Positions 7,958-17,554 are shown, counted from the stretch's first letter. The stretch is DNA of 64,000 nt from Sporosarcina sp. ZBG7A (GCF_000813425.1 NZ_JWIB01000013.1:124001-188000), one strand, 5' to 3'. The notes: generated by a model not told the origin, from the sequence alone. Numbers and translations are program-made.

Positions 7958-8785
7958 TCACCTAAACGTATGAATGCGTCCACTGTGATTCGTTCGTTTA
8001 CGTCGTTTCACAAGTACCCACAAACTTAGTAGAGTCAGCAAGATAATACAAATAGAAACGGTCAATATAATTCCAGGATAGGCTTCGTTCCATCCTTCAT
8101 TCGAAACGTGTTTGTTATAAATTCCGACATATGCCCAAACGAGGACAAATCCGTAAGAAGCAACCCAATTTTTGAGCAGCGTCGCAATTCCTATTATTGT
8201 TCCAACGAGTAGAATGATGACTGTCCATGTCTGATCTGACAATCCGAACCCGTTCCAATCTATGGAAACGAAATACGCCGTGATATTCGCGATTGTGGCA
8301 ACTGTAATCCATCCAAAATACACACTGAATGGCAGTCGAATGAAAAATTTCTCTTTAAACGACAGATCGGCTTTCACCGTCATGCCGTTGATAATGATTA
8401 GGCTCACCAAAATGATGAGCATTAAAACGATGGAAGTCCCAAGCTTTCCATAATGCCACGCTACTATCCACAATGCGTTCGCGACTGATGAAATCGAGAA
8501 ATAGACCGCTATTTTCTTCATGAGTTGCGTCACTTCTGAACGTTCACCTGATCTGAAAAATCCGAGTTGGTAAATGACATGAAACGCAAGTAGCACGTAA
8601 ATAAGTCCCCAAATTGCAAACGTATAACCCGCTGGTGCAAACAGATTGCTATAGGAATCTGACACTTCCCCTGTCGTCATCCCGTTCAGCGGAAGCGCAT
8701 TCGCCAAGTAGTTCATCACAATCATTAATAGATATGTCACGAGCACCACTAGGCTCATCTTCCCGAACTTTTTTCGTCTTCCCAT
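7958..8785 (-). CDS. TspO/MBR-related membrane protein
   Basis: A 275-aa membrane protein with about eight hydrophobic helices. The segment LFAPAGYTFAIWGLIYVLL and the later SVANALWIVAWHYG correspond to motifs of the tryptophan-rich sensory/TspO-like membrane family, but the protein is longer than the 160-aa TspO core, as in the extended Bacillales branch. The C-terminus is basic (VKRRKRTNHSGR) and should face the cytoplasm. GGGGTG precedes the ATG. It is transcribed in the same direction as the tetR-like gene, with only 151 nt between them, which are mostly operator. The function is not known. Confidence 0.75.
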   Translation of the reverse strand: MGRRKKFGKMSLVVLVTYLLMIVMNYLANALPLNGMTTGEVSDSYSNLFAPAGYTFAIWGLIYVLLAFHVIYQLGFFRSGERSEVTQLMKKIAVYFSISSVANALWIVAWHYGKLGTSIVLMLIILVSLIIINGMTVKADLSFKEKFFIRLPFSVYFGWITVATIANITAYFVSIDWNGFGLSDQTWTVIILLVGTIIGIATLLKNWVASYGFVLVWAYVGIYNKHVSNEGWNEAYPGIILTVSICIILLTLLSLWVLVKRRKRTNHSGRIHTFR

Positions 8786-8854
8786 TCCTACACCCCTTTT
8801 TAGACAGACGTCTCCAATTAGTCTATTCCTGAAGTCGTCCCGATTAAACCTATT

Positions 8855-10330
8855 TCACTTCAGCTGCACATTTTTTGTCCGTTCCGCATACCACTTTACA
8901 AATTGCCGGGCTTCTTCTATCGGCATATCTGGAAGTGTCTCATGGCGCACCGGTTTAGCACGATTAATAAGACCTATCGTCGCAAGACCAAACCATTGCT
9001 GAAGTTTCGTCCGTTTCACTGATACTTCGATGATTTTGTCGCGTCGCGTCAGAAACGTCGTTTTTTCAAATGTCCCCTGACTTAGTTGAATGAATCGCCC
9101 TTTCACCGCATAGGAAGTGTTCCAATAGCCGAGTACTCGGCTTAGTATGAGTAGGACAAGAAGTGTGATTGAAACAATTGCCCACCCAATAGGCAACTTG
9201 AATACTTCTGGTCTAAAAAAGGTGAGCGGGATCGTTACAATCAGCCAGAACCAATAGGGCTTGATGAGACGAGCCAACAATGATTTCCGTGGCAACCGTT
9301 CCGTATCTGGCACTACTTGATAGTCAGGTAGCAACTCTGCAATCATTGCATACGCCCGCTTCACCGGCAAAAACGGATACAGCGAACTGACTTCATCCTC
9401 ATCATCTCCAAGATTCCCAGCACTTATCAGCTTCACTTCTGCGAGACCAAGAATTCTTTTCATGAAGGACTGCGTAATTTCTACTGCCTGCACACGTTTC
9501 TTCCCGATTGAAAATGCGGTTTCATCCAAAACACCTTTTGAAATATAGATCCTTTCTTCGTCTGAAGCAATTTCATAGTTTCCATATTTCACAAACGTCC
9601 ATATGACTCCAATTGTCACGGCAAGTACAATTAGCCCCACAACTATTCCAGCGATAATCCAGCCCGATGTCAGGACAGACGCAATCCAACCTTCCACATA
9701 GTCCTCTACCTCGAACAGTTGATCAACCTTAGAAAAGAGAGATGCCCCTAGCACTAGGATGATCAAAAAGCTGAACGATGTGAACGAAGCTTTAATGGTA
9801 TCTTTCCGAGTCGGAGTGAAATGGACGACGCGCTCTGAAGTCACAGCAACTTTTTCAGTTTCAGAGTCTGTTGTCGGGTTCCCTAATTGCATGAACTCTT
9901 TTACTAGAGATTCCAATCGATCCGCTTCCGAGCGTGTCAAAGCGTCGAACTTCACATTCGAGTTCATCCCAGACGTACCAGTTTCAAAAGTTATGGAAGT
10001 CATCCCGAACAGCTTATGTAAAAACGATGTATGGCGCTGCACATTTTGGATTTTATCAAAATAGACCGTCCGCTCCGTTTTCTCGAAAATCCCCGATTTC
10101 AGGTGAAACGCAAGCTCGTCAACCGCATACTTTCGAGTGAACCATTTCAGAATGCTGGCGATGATTGTAAGGGCTACTGATACTAACAGGAGTATACGAC
10201 CCAATCGGGCTATCCATGAGTCTGAACCGAAGTTGACTACCACGACAAACGCAAGAATTGCATAGCTTTTCAAAAATGCGGCGAATTCGAACAAGATGGA
10301 TAGCGGATGATATCGCCTCACTTTCATCAT
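8855..10330 (-). CDS. ydbT: Double bacterial PH-domain membrane protein YdbT
   Basis: A 491-aa membrane protein, close to the roughly 490 aa of Bacillus YdbT. Two hydrophobic helices at the N-terminus (about 10-62) are followed by a bPH2 domain, further helix pairs (about 185-255 and 355-400) and two more bPH2 units. Repeated motifs such as DKIQNVQRHTSFLHKLFG, KKRVQAVEITQSFMKRILGL and DKIIEVSVKRTKLQQWFGL mark three PH-like modules. The start overlaps the end of ydbS, so the pair is translated together. In Bacillus the ydbST genes affect resistance to membrane-acting compounds; the molecular role is still open. Confidence 0.88.
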   Translation of the reverse strand: MMKVRRYHPLSILFEFAAFLKSYAILAFVVVVNFGSDSWIARLGRILLLVSVALTIIASILKWFTRKYAVDELAFHLKSGIFEKTERTVYFDKIQNVQRHTSFLHKLFGMTSITFETGTSGMNSNVKFDALTRSEADRLESLVKEFMQLGNPTTDSETEKVAVTSERVVHFTPTRKDTIKASFTSFSFLIILVLGASLFSKVDQLFEVEDYVEGWIASVLTSGWIIAGIVVGLIVLAVTIGVIWTFVKYGNYEIASDEERIYISKGVLDETAFSIGKKRVQAVEITQSFMKRILGLAEVKLISAGNLGDDEDEVSSLYPFLPVKRAYAMIAELLPDYQVVPDTERLPRKSLLARLIKPYWFWLIVTIPLTFFRPEVFKLPIGWAIVSITLLVLLILSRVLGYWNTSYAVKGRFIQLSQGTFEKTTFLTRRDKIIEVSVKRTKLQQWFGLATIGLINRAKPVRHETLPDMPIEEARQFVKWYAERTKNVQLK

Positions 10331-10824
10331 TCATCCACTTCCCTGATTTTTGCGTAGCGGGCAATCTGATTTCTCACTTCAATCGCTACTTCTTTCGGCA
10401 ACGCAGGTATTCCATGACTCGATCCCATCGTTTCGATTTCCAATGAATATAAGCCGAAGCGCCTCAAAACCGGTCCCTGATTCATCGAAACTGCCTGGAT
10501 CTTCGCCATCGGAACGAGCTCATAACTTTCATAAAACGCACCTGATTTTATCTGCAGAAATTCATCGTTAACTCCATAACGAAAATGCTTATGGAAATAG
10601 ACTGGCCTCAATCCAATAGACCAGATCGCTGAAACCAAGGTTAGTGCTGTGACTCCATAAATCATCCAATGAGTCCATTGCCACCAAGAAAAGTACAAGC
10701 TGGTTGCGTATAAAATCCCCCAAATTGCTAGCATAATCACATGGCTGATGGTCGATCCCCACCTTAGTGCAGGCACCGATTCAACAGCTAAACAGTGCGT
10801 CGGTGCTTGAATATCATCCTTCAA
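10327..10824 (-). CDS. ydbS: Bacterial PH-domain membrane protein YdbS
   Basis: A 165-aa protein: a short N-terminal tail, two membrane helices (about 20-65) and a bPH2 domain (about 75-155, with YGVNDEFLQIKSGAFYESYELVPMAKIQAVSMNQGPVLRRFGL). The frame is open upstream to 11100, which would add 92 residues made of repeat-array sequence (IGNETQF and so on). The TTG at 10824 is preferred because AGGGGGA lies 6 nt before it and the length then matches Bacillus YdbS. It overlaps ydbT by 4 nt. Confidence 0.85.
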   Translation of the reverse strand: MKDDIQAPTHCLAVESVPALRWGSTISHVIMLAIWGILYATSLYFSWWQWTHWMIYGVTALTLVSAIWSIGLRPVYFHKHFRYGVNDEFLQIKSGAFYESYELVPMAKIQAVSMNQGPVLRRFGLYSLEIETMGSSHGIPALPKEVAIEVRNQIARYAKIREVDE

Positions 10825-10988
10825 TACAGGTCCCCCTATCTTAGTCCTTTTCCCTATTACACCAAATTTCGACAGAGGTTTCAAAGGAATCGATGGTAGT
10901 TTGAGGAATTTGTTATATTTTGGATTGAATCTGCTTAATTCTCTACATGTAACCGCATCTTTTGGAGAAGATGATAGCTCTTTTAAAT

Positions 10989-11552
10989 CAAGCGAAGCGC
11001 TACCAATTAATCCCTTAGCGGTGTTGAATTGTGTCTCGTTTCCGATTAATTCCTTCCTATTGCCGATTCTTCGCTCGAAAGTTCCGATTCCTGTCTCCAT
11101 TGTTCTGATTCACCGCTTGAAACTTCCGATATCCCCTGACATATTGCCGATTCCCTCCGCGCGTGTCTTAGCCCATCTGGAAACAAGCTCAGCGCTACCA
11201 ATTAATCCCTTAACGGTGTTGAATTGTGTCTCGTTTCCGATTAATTCCTTGCTATTGCCGATTCTTCGCTCGAAAGTTCCGATTCCTCTCTCCATAGTTC
11301 TGATTCATGGCTTGGAACTTCCGATATTCCCTGACATATTGCCGATTCCCTTTGCACATGGCATAGCCCATCTAAAAAAAAGCGCAGCGCTACCAATTAA
11401 TCTCTTAACGATGTTGAATTGTGTCTCGTTTCCGATTAATTCCTTCCTATTGCCGATTCTTCGCTCGAAAGTTCCGATTCCTCTCTCCATAGTTCTGATT
11501 CATGGCTTGGAAATTCCGATATTCCCTGACATTTTGCCGATTAATCTTTCTC
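10989..11552 (+). repeat. 21-bp-period array, type A, three tandem copies
   Basis: Copies start at 10989, 11187 and 11381. Each has the leader AGCGCTACCAATTAATCCC, then TTGAATTGTGTCTCGTT, then six TT(G/C)CCGATT-type units. First-copy units start (C of CGATT) at 11043, 11064, 11085, 11106, 11127 and 11148; third-copy units at 11433 to 11538, all exactly 21 bp apart. The copies recur every 195 bp. The array fills the gap between the helD terminator and ydbS. A long plus-strand frame (10901-11596) and minus-strand frames over it are products of the 21-nt period. Confidence 0.9.
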
Positions 11553-11557
11553 CATAC

Positions 11558-11594
11558 AAAAACCCCGCTGCGCACGAAGCGCGAGCGGGATTCT
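11558..11594 (-). terminator. helD terminator
   Basis: On the minus strand CCCGCTCGCGC / GCGCAGCGGGG form an imperfect GC-rich stem followed by a T run. It ends 6 nt after the helD stop, and the repeat array begins immediately beyond it. Confidence 0.8.
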
Positions 11595-11599
11595 AGAAT

Positions 11600-13825
11600 T
11601 CATTCGTCTAATACTTCCTTCGCCGCACCGCCCAGCACATGCAACTCGTGCATCGGACGCGTCATTGCTACATACAGCAACTTGCGGTCAATTGGCGAGT
11701 CTCGAAATGGATCTTCAAATGCCGCCACTATGACCGCATCGAATTCCAATCCTTTCGATAAAACACTTGGCACGATAAGCATACAGGAATCATCAATATC
11801 GCTTTGATCGTCCAGTAACTGGACCGCTATTCCGCCATCCGACAACACATCGAAAAGTCGCTTCGCTTCAGCATTCGTCTTACAAATCATCGCAACAGAG
11901 CGATGGCCACGCTCTGCTATCTCTTCATAAATCTGGCGCACTCGTCCAACATCCAGCTCATTCATTTCGTAAAACACAGGGTCGATTCCATGACGAACGA
12001 CCGGCTCAACAAGTGGCAAATCCTCCTCCATTTGCGCAAGCACCTTGTTTGCTAGATTCATGATTTCAATCGTTGTCCGATAACTCTTCTGAAGCGTCGT
12101 ATACGTAGCGGTCGGCAACATTTTTCGCACCGGATCCCACGACGTCAGCGCACGATAACTATGAATTCCTTGCGCCAAATCGCCAACCAGCGTGAACAAT
12201 TCAGTCTCAAGTCCGACGTGTAACGCCGCCAGCTGATACTCGCTGTAATCCTGCGCTTCATCAATGAAAACGACACGCATCTTCCATTCACTTTCGAGTC
12301 CCTTCAGCTGAACATGTAAATCGTAAAGCGCCGCCAAGTCCTCTGTTTCCCACGTGTTTTTCAAATGTGATTCTTGGAATGAAACCTTAAACGCTTCCGA
12401 CCATTCCGGCGCTAGTTCTGCCTGTAAGTCGGAATCCGTCAACAGACTTCGATACAATTGCTTGACGTTGAACTTTTTAAATCGCTTCATATAAGAAGCA
12501 ACCTTCTGCTTCCCTTCTTTCTCTATCTTAGGAAGTCGTTCGTCACGCTCGTCCATTACTCGCGTGATCCGAGCCCGACGCTTTACATCATCACGAATGC
12601 CATATAACGCTTTATCAAGCGCAGCCTCATATTTATCCGACAATAGTTGGTAGAGCTGTTTGCGCTTTCGGGTCACTTCCGATTTCATGATCAGCTTTAT
12701 ACGCTCAAGTCGCTTTTCAATCGGCAAATATCCGAAGTCTTCCAAGAATAATTTCCGCAATCGCTTCGCACCCATAATGCGATAATTGTCGATGAAAACA
12801 TCTTCGAATAGCGCCACTGTTTGCTGTTCGAGTTTTTGCACGTACTTTGCCACAATCGACCGATACTCCTCGGATCCTTTCATCCTAGCAATAGCTATCG
12901 TGGCCTCATCCAACGAATCCGATGATGCCAATCTCTCAAGTTTCGCATTCGTATCAGTCAGTTTTAACTTCAAACCTGTCGCATTCAAAACATATTCTTC
13001 AAACGTAGTCTGGCAAATACTGCCCACACCGAGCTCAGGAAGCACGTCTCCGATATAGTCCATGAACAACTTGCTTGGCGCGAGAATCATTAGTTTTTCA
13101 GCGGGGAAATCCGTTCCTTTTGTATAAAGGAAGTAGGAAATTCGGTGCAATGCAATCGTGGTTTTCCCACTACCAGCTGCACCTTGCACAATGATTGGCT
13201 TGCGCAAACTCGCTCGGATGATATCATTCTGTTCCGACTGAATCGTCGAGATGATTTCCGTCAATCGCACATCCGCTTTGCCCGCGAGCGCTTCCTGCAG
13301 CAACTCATCATTCGTCGTCAAATCAATGTCGCGGACATCGAGCAATTCGCCCTCTTCAATCTGATATTGTCGCTTTGAATGCAGATGACCGCTGACTTCT
13401 TCACCCCGGACATCATACGTCAATTCACCTAAACGTCCGTCATAATACACATTCGCGACAGGTGATCGCCAGTCGACAATGATTGGTTCTTGCGTCTCCT
13501 GATGAAACACCGACGTCTTACCAATGTACAGAAATTGGTCCTTTTCATCGTCAGGTTGGAAATGAATACGCGCAAAATACGGCTTCTTCTGGATGGCTTC
13601 AAACGTCTCTTTCTGGGACCGCGCCATTTCGAAAAACCGTGTGTTCGTGAGGATGTTAATGTAACTCATACTGGAATCCAAATAATCCAAATCCGCCATC
13701 GCGTGACGAATTTGTTCTTGAGAGGCGTCGACATCACGCTGCGACTCTTCCAAAAGCCGTCGCATGTAATGTACCGTGTAGTCCAGACGCTCAGCCTCAA
13801 ACTCAAAATCAGGGTGTCTCTGCAT
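11600..13825 (-). CDS. helD: RNA polymerase recycling helicase HelD
   Basis: A 741-aa superfamily-1 (UvrD/Rep-like) ATPase. Seen in order: an N-terminal coiled coil (about 1-70, ERLDYTVHYMRRLLEESQ) that enters the polymerase secondary channel; Walker A VQGAAGSGKTTIALHR (about 215); a long helical insertion (330-500); Walker B VVFIDEAQDYSEYQ; and late motifs QKSYRTTIEI, VPSVLSKGLEFDAV and LYVAMTRPMHELHV. HelD releases stalled RNA polymerase from DNA in an ATP-dependent way. The start at 13825 is preferred over the GTG at 13918 because GGAGG lies 8 nt before it and length and start then match the family. Confidence 0.93.
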   Translation of the reverse strand: MQRHPDFEFEAERLDYTVHYMRRLLEESQRDVDASQEQIRHAMADLDYLDSSMSYINILTNTRFFEMARSQKETFEAIQKKPYFARIHFQPDDEKDQFLYIGKTSVFHQETQEPIIVDWRSPVANVYYDGRLGELTYDVRGEEVSGHLHSKRQYQIEEGELLDVRDIDLTTNDELLQEALAGKADVRLTEIISTIQSEQNDIIRASLRKPIIVQGAAGSGKTTIALHRISYFLYTKGTDFPAEKLMILAPSKLFMDYIGDVLPELGVGSICQTTFEEYVLNATGLKLKLTDTNAKLERLASSDSLDEATIAIARMKGSEEYRSIVAKYVQKLEQQTVALFEDVFIDNYRIMGAKRLRKLFLEDFGYLPIEKRLERIKLIMKSEVTRKRKQLYQLLSDKYEAALDKALYGIRDDVKRRARITRVMDERDERLPKIEKEGKQKVASYMKRFKKFNVKQLYRSLLTDSDLQAELAPEWSEAFKVSFQESHLKNTWETEDLAALYDLHVQLKGLESEWKMRVVFIDEAQDYSEYQLAALHVGLETELFTLVGDLAQGIHSYRALTSWDPVRKMLPTATYTTLQKSYRTTIEIMNLANKVLAQMEEDLPLVEPVVRHGIDPVFYEMNELDVGRVRQIYEEIAERGHRSVAMICKTNAEAKRLFDVLSDGGIAVQLLDDQSDIDDSCMLIVPSVLSKGLEFDAVIVAAFEDPFRDSPIDRKLLYVAMTRPMHELHVLGGAAKEVLDE

Positions 13826-14020
13826 GTACAGATCCTCCGCTTTCCTAGAATTTGTCCTGTCGTTTCCGGATGGTGATATGATACTGGGGAAATTTGAAAC
13901 AGAAGATGATTGTACCACTCAAAGTTGTGGAGCGCAAGATGATTTAACAGAAAATTCTGTAGTGCGGATTTTGTGCTTAGCATGATTAATCAGGTAGTTT
14001 AATTTAACCCATTTCTAGAC

Positions 14021-14190
14021 AAGCGAAGCGCTACCAATAAATCCGTTAATCATGCTGAATTGTGTCTCGTTTCCGATTAATTCATCCTTGTTGCCAATTC
14101 TTTGCATGAAGTTGCCGATTCCACATGCCATAGTTCCGATTCATCGCTAGATATTACCGATTCCCGCTGCCTTATTGCCGATAACGACCA
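14021..14190 (+). repeat. 21-bp-period array, type A, single copy
   Basis: The leader at 14021 (AAGCGAAGCGCTACC) is followed by units starting at 14074, 14095 (variant CAATT), 14116, 14137, 14158 and 14179, again exactly 21 bp apart. It lies in the divergent gap between helD and the NERD gene, upstream of both. It is one of the few copies not beside a terminator. Confidence 0.88.
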
Positions 14191-14306
14191 CACTCTTACC
14201 GAAAATGAGATTTGCACATAGTAAAACGAAGCTAGTTTTCTACATTCAAGCTCAATTTATAAATACCTGAAAAGTATGATATTATGGATTAGAATGTAGA
14301 AAGGAA

Positions 14307-15287
14307 GTGAATGCAATCATTCTTAAAGAACGAACTCCACCAATTCTCATCGAGGGATTGGAGGCTGCAATACGAAGAATTCCACACCATCACTCCGCCA
14401 TCCCCAAAATCCAAGCTAAACTCGCATCAATAAAAGCTGGATTCGGCGGTGAAGAAGAATTAGACCGTGTACTTCGCGATTACCAGTTTCCTGCGAATAC
14501 ATTGATTTTAAACGACCTCTCTCTTTCCTCACGTACTTTTTTCCAAATCGACTCCTTACTACTAACACCTGAATTCGCAGTAATTTGCGAAGTGAAAAAT
14601 ATTGCTGGAGAATTAACCGTAAAGGAAAACCCTCCACAATTGTTGCGTATAGCTGATGATGGAAAAATTAGTGGCTTTATTAGCCCACTTGCGCAAGTTG
14701 AAAATACTTGTTCACTTTTTAAAGATTGGTTACTCTGCAGAGAAATAGATATCCCGGTTTATGGATGCGTTGTTCTTGCTTATGCTAAGCAGCGTATCAC
14801 AGCACCAACGACGCAGATTCCGATATTGTTTCCTCGTCTCGTTCCAAACTATGTAAGAAGCTTACTCACTGGCAAATCGATATTGTCAAATGAGGATCTA
14901 TTCCAACTTACAAAGAGTTTAATGGATGGACACAAAGAATATGTGCCTGACTCTATTTGTTCCATGTTCACCATTAGCCCAGACACTGTTTATAGCGGGG
15001 TTGCTTGCCCAACATGTGAGCGACTGGGAATGAGGAAACACGGGAGAGGATGGTACTGTACTGCATGTAAAACTCGCTCAAATGATGCACACATCCAAGC
15101 AATCAGAGATTGGTTTATGCTATTTGACGAACCTCTTACTAATACCAGTTGTCGATCTTTCTTAGGAATAAAAAATCCGCGTACTACCTTAAATCTTATA
15201 ACTAGCATGGGATTAACTCCTATTGGCAATAATCGCGGGCGCACATATACCTTACAATTGCGCAAGCAAAGTATGAAGCACACGTAA
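14307..15287 (+). CDS. NERD-domain protein with C-terminal zinc ribbon
   Basis: A 326-aa cytosolic protein. Residues about 45-165 form a nuclease-related (NERD) domain, with GFGGEEELDRVL, then FQIDSLLLTPEFAVICEVKN containing the D...E-x-K nuclease-like core. A Cys4 ribbon follows (CPTC ... YCTAC, about residues 231-252), then a short helical tail (RSFLGIKNPRTTLNLI) that resembles a winged helix. The family is widespread in Bacillales and its role is unclear; DNA or RNA processing is the usual guess. The GTG at 14307 is annotated, but the ribosome site AAGGAAG is better placed for the ATC at 14316. A terminator follows directly. Confidence 0.85.
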   Translation: MNAIILKERTPPILIEGLEAAIRRIPHHHSAIPKIQAKLASIKAGFGGEEELDRVLRDYQFPANTLILNDLSLSSRTFFQIDSLLLTPEFAVICEVKNIAGELTVKENPPQLLRIADDGKISGFISPLAQVENTCSLFKDWLLCREIDIPVYGCVVLAYAKQRITAPTTQIPILFPRLVPNYVRSLLTGKSILSNEDLFQLTKSLMDGHKEYVPDSICSMFTISPDTVYSGVACPTCERLGMRKHGRGWYCTACKTRSNDAHIQAIRDWFMLFDEPLTNTSCRSFLGIKNPRTTLNLITSMGLTPIGNNRGRTYTLQLRKQSMKHT

Positions 15288-15303
15288 CTTGTGTGCTTTT
15301 TTC
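15276..15303 (+). terminator. Terminator of the NERD gene
   Basis: AAGCACAC-N7-GTGTGCTT followed by TTTT; the stem begins within the last codons of the gene. Confidence 0.85.
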
Positions 15304-15363
15304 ATGTGAAGATAACTCCATTTTGACGGAGTAGACCTTGTGAATAAGATATCCCTCATAAAA

Positions 15364-15731
15364 CAAGCGCAGCGGTACCAATTAATCCCTTAATCACGTT
15401 GAATTGTGTCTCGTTGCCGATTAATTCCCCCTTAGTTCCGATTCTTTGCCTGAACTTGCCGATTTCGTCGATCATCGTTCCGATTCATGGCTCGGAATTG
15501 CCGATTGTTTCCGTCATATTGCCGATTCCCCATGGACCTGTAGTAGCTCTCATAAAACAAGCGCAGCGCTTCCAATTAATCCCTTAATCACGTTGAATTG
15601 TGTCTCGTTGCCGATTAATTCCCCCTTAGTTCCGATTCTTTGCGTGAACTTGCCGATTTCGTCGGTCATCGTTCCGATTCATAGCTTGGAATTGCCGATT
15701 GCTGCCGTCATGTTGCCGATTCCTCCAGCAA
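15364..15731 (+). repeat. 21-bp-period array, type A, two tandem copies
   Basis: Copies start at 15364 and 15558, 194 bp apart. Units start at 15418, 15439, 15460, 15481, 15502 and 15523, and at 15612, 15633, 15654, 15675, 15696 and 15717, all 21 bp apart. The array fills the converging gap between the NERD gene and the opuAC terminator. Reading frames over it (such as 15446-16108 on the plus strand) are by-products. Confidence 0.9.
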
Positions 15732-15745
15732 CTACACCTGCACAA

Positions 15746-15787
15746 CACAAAAACCCCGCCAGCCAATCACATCAGCCAGCGGGGTCT
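15746..15787 (-). terminator. opuA operon terminator
   Basis: On the minus strand ACCCCGCTGGCTG pairs with the later CAGCCA/GCGGGGT arm and is followed by TTTTTGTG. It lies 17 nt after the opuAC stop. Confidence 0.85.
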
Positions 15788-15803
15788 CCTATCCTATTCC
15801 ATC

Positions 15804-16706
15804 TTACTTTTTCAAGTCTTCAATCGAATCGATGTCCATATATTCTGGAACCGTCAATCCAATCTTCACTCCTGTCATGCTTGTGCCCACATCTTCGAAC
15901 TTGCCTTCATATTTCTCAGCATATGTTTTGTGAGTCACTGGCAACCAGCCAGCTAGCAATGCGTCTGCACTGCCGTCTGCAACTGCTGTCCACATTGGAC
16001 CTGCTTCAACTTGTGACATTTTCACTTTGTAGCCCTGGTCTTCTAGTACTTTCGCCATTACATTTGTGCTTGCAACCGTACTATCCCACGCTACATAAAC
16101 GAACGTGAATTCATCGCCATCGACTTTATCGACGCCCTCTGTCCATGAGTCTACTTTGTCTTGGTTCTCGTCGATCCAAGCTTGTGCTGCATCTGCTGGA
16201 TCTTCTCCATCGATAATCGCAACCATCACTTCACCCATATCTTCTTCATCCCATTTGAAGTTTTGAAGAATTTGGTGTGCTTCCGGCTTATCTTTAGCAA
16301 GATCCATGCTACCGATCGTGTGAATTTCTTCTGCGCCACCGTATGAACCTTCTGGGTCATCCAAATATTTCAAATCATACTTTGTGAACATCCAGTGTGG
16401 TGACCAACCTGTGATGATGATCGGTTCCTCTTTGTCATACGCTTTCTTCAAAGCAGCTGTCATTGCAGCTCCTGAACCCGTCGTCAATTCCCACTTATCG
16501 AGCCCATAATCACTAATAGCGCGATCTGTCGCTTCCATGATGCCAGCACCTGGGTCAATCCCCGTAATCTTATAATCCACCATCTCGCCAGCGGTTTTAT
16601 CCGAACCTCCTGAAGCATTGTCCTTATCATCATCCCCGCATGCTGCAAGGCCCAATGCTAAAAGTGAAACCGCGCTAATTCCTGCCAATTTTTTCGTCCA
16701 ATTCAT
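15804..16706 (-). CDS. opuAC: Glycine betaine ABC transporter, substrate-binding lipoprotein
   Basis: A 300-aa extracytoplasmic lipoprotein that captures glycine betaine for the OpuA importer. The signal peptide ends in a lipobox (LGLAAC, Cys about residue 23), followed by an acidic linker (GDDDKDNASGG). The OpuAC fold shows GIDPGAGIMEATDRAI, then GWSPHWMFTKYDLKYL and a late WTAVADGSADALLAGWLPVTH; the conserved Trp residues are those that form the aromatic box for the trimethylammonium group. It is the last gene of opuAA-AB-AC and overlaps opuAB by ATGA. Confidence 0.95.
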   Translation of the reverse strand: MNWTKKLAGISAVSLLALGLAACGDDDKDNASGGSDKTAGEMVDYKITGIDPGAGIMEATDRAISDYGLDKWELTTGSGAAMTAALKKAYDKEEPIIITGWSPHWMFTKYDLKYLDDPEGSYGGAEEIHTIGSMDLAKDKPEAHQILQNFKWDEEDMGEVMVAIIDGEDPADAAQAWIDENQDKVDSWTEGVDKVDGDEFTFVYVAWDSTVASTNVMAKVLEDQGYKVKMSQVEAGPMWTAVADGSADALLAGWLPVTHKTYAEKYEGKFEDVGTSMTGVKIGLTVPEYMDIDSIEDLKK

Positions 16707-17554
16707 GATTCTTTTCCCCCTTGTTTAGATCGTCCTGCGTGTTGCGTTATGCGGTCCAGAATGATGGCAACGAGTACAATTGCAACACCCGTTTCAACAC
16801 CTACACCGGTTTTTAATTGCGTCACGGCTTGATACACTTTCGTTCCCAGTCCTGGTGCACCAACCATTGACGCGATAACAACCATGGATAGTGAAAGCAT
16901 GATGCTTTGGTTCACACCCGCCATAATGTTCGGCTTTGCGAGTGGAATTTGCACTTTCAACAAGCGCTGCCATGTCGTTGAACCAAATGCTTCTGTTGCT
17001 TCAATCAAATCTTTCGGAACTTGCTCAATGCCGAGCATCGTCAACCGGATTGTCGGCGGCATCGCAAAGATAATCGACGCGACAAGTCCTGGTACGACAC
17101 CGATATTGAAGAAGAAGATTGCCGGGATCAAGTACACGAACGCCGGCATCGTCTGCATCAAGTCGAGAATCGGTGTAATAATTCTACGCGCCATCAACTG
17201 CTGCGACATCCAAATACCAATCGGCACACCAATAATTATGGCAATTGCGACCGAAGTCAGAACGAGCGCGAGCATTTGAAGCATCGGATACCAATAGCCT
17301 AAGTAGTCAATGAAAAGAAAGCCGATGAGTGTAAATAGAGCAATCTTCTTCGTCGAGAACCACCATGCTAGCAATGCAAAAATCACGGCTAGTAAAATCG
17401 ATGGTGGGAAATCCATGATGTCGACAAACGTTTCAACTGTCGCTTCAAGACCAGTAGCAATGCCGTCGAACACGGGTCCGAAGACGTCTACCAGCCAGTC
17501 AACACCCGTATCGATCCAATCCGCAAACGGTAAGCGTGGTAATAACTCATTCAT
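16703..17554 (-). CDS. opuAB: Glycine betaine ABC transporter, permease
   Basis: A 283-aa inner-membrane permease of the OpuA importer. About six to eight helices are visible from residue 50 on. The binding-protein-dependent permease loop EQVPKDLIEATEAFGSTTWQRLLKVQIPLAKPNIMAGV (about 170-205) contains the EAA coupling motif that docks on OpuAA. The N-terminal 50 residues (LPRLPFADWIDTGVDWLVDVF) form the amphipathic stretch typical of this subfamily. It overlaps opuAA by 8 nt and opuAC by 4 nt, so the three are translationally coupled. Confidence 0.95.
   Translation of the reverse strand: MNELLPRLPFADWIDTGVDWLVDVFGPVFDGIATGLEATVETFVDIMDFPPSILLAVIFALLAWWFSTKKIALFTLIGFLFIDYLGYWYPMLQMLALVLTSVAIAIIIGVPIGIWMSQQLMARRIITPILDLMQTMPAFVYLIPAIFFFNIGVVPGLVASIIFAMPPTIRLTMLGIEQVPKDLIEATEAFGSTTWQRLLKVQIPLAKPNIMAGVNQSIMLSLSMVVIASMVGAPGLGTKVYQAVTQLKTGVGVETGVAIVLVAIILDRITQHAGRSKQGGKES

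Noticed and set aside
10901-11596. Plus-strand reading frame of 231 codons
   Set aside because: It lies wholly on the type A arrays, is a by-product of the 21-nt step, and has no ribosome site or family match.
15446-16108. Plus-strand reading frame of 220 codons
   Set aside because: It runs through two type A arrays and then antisense to opuAC; low-complexity Leu/Pro/Ile content and no start signal.
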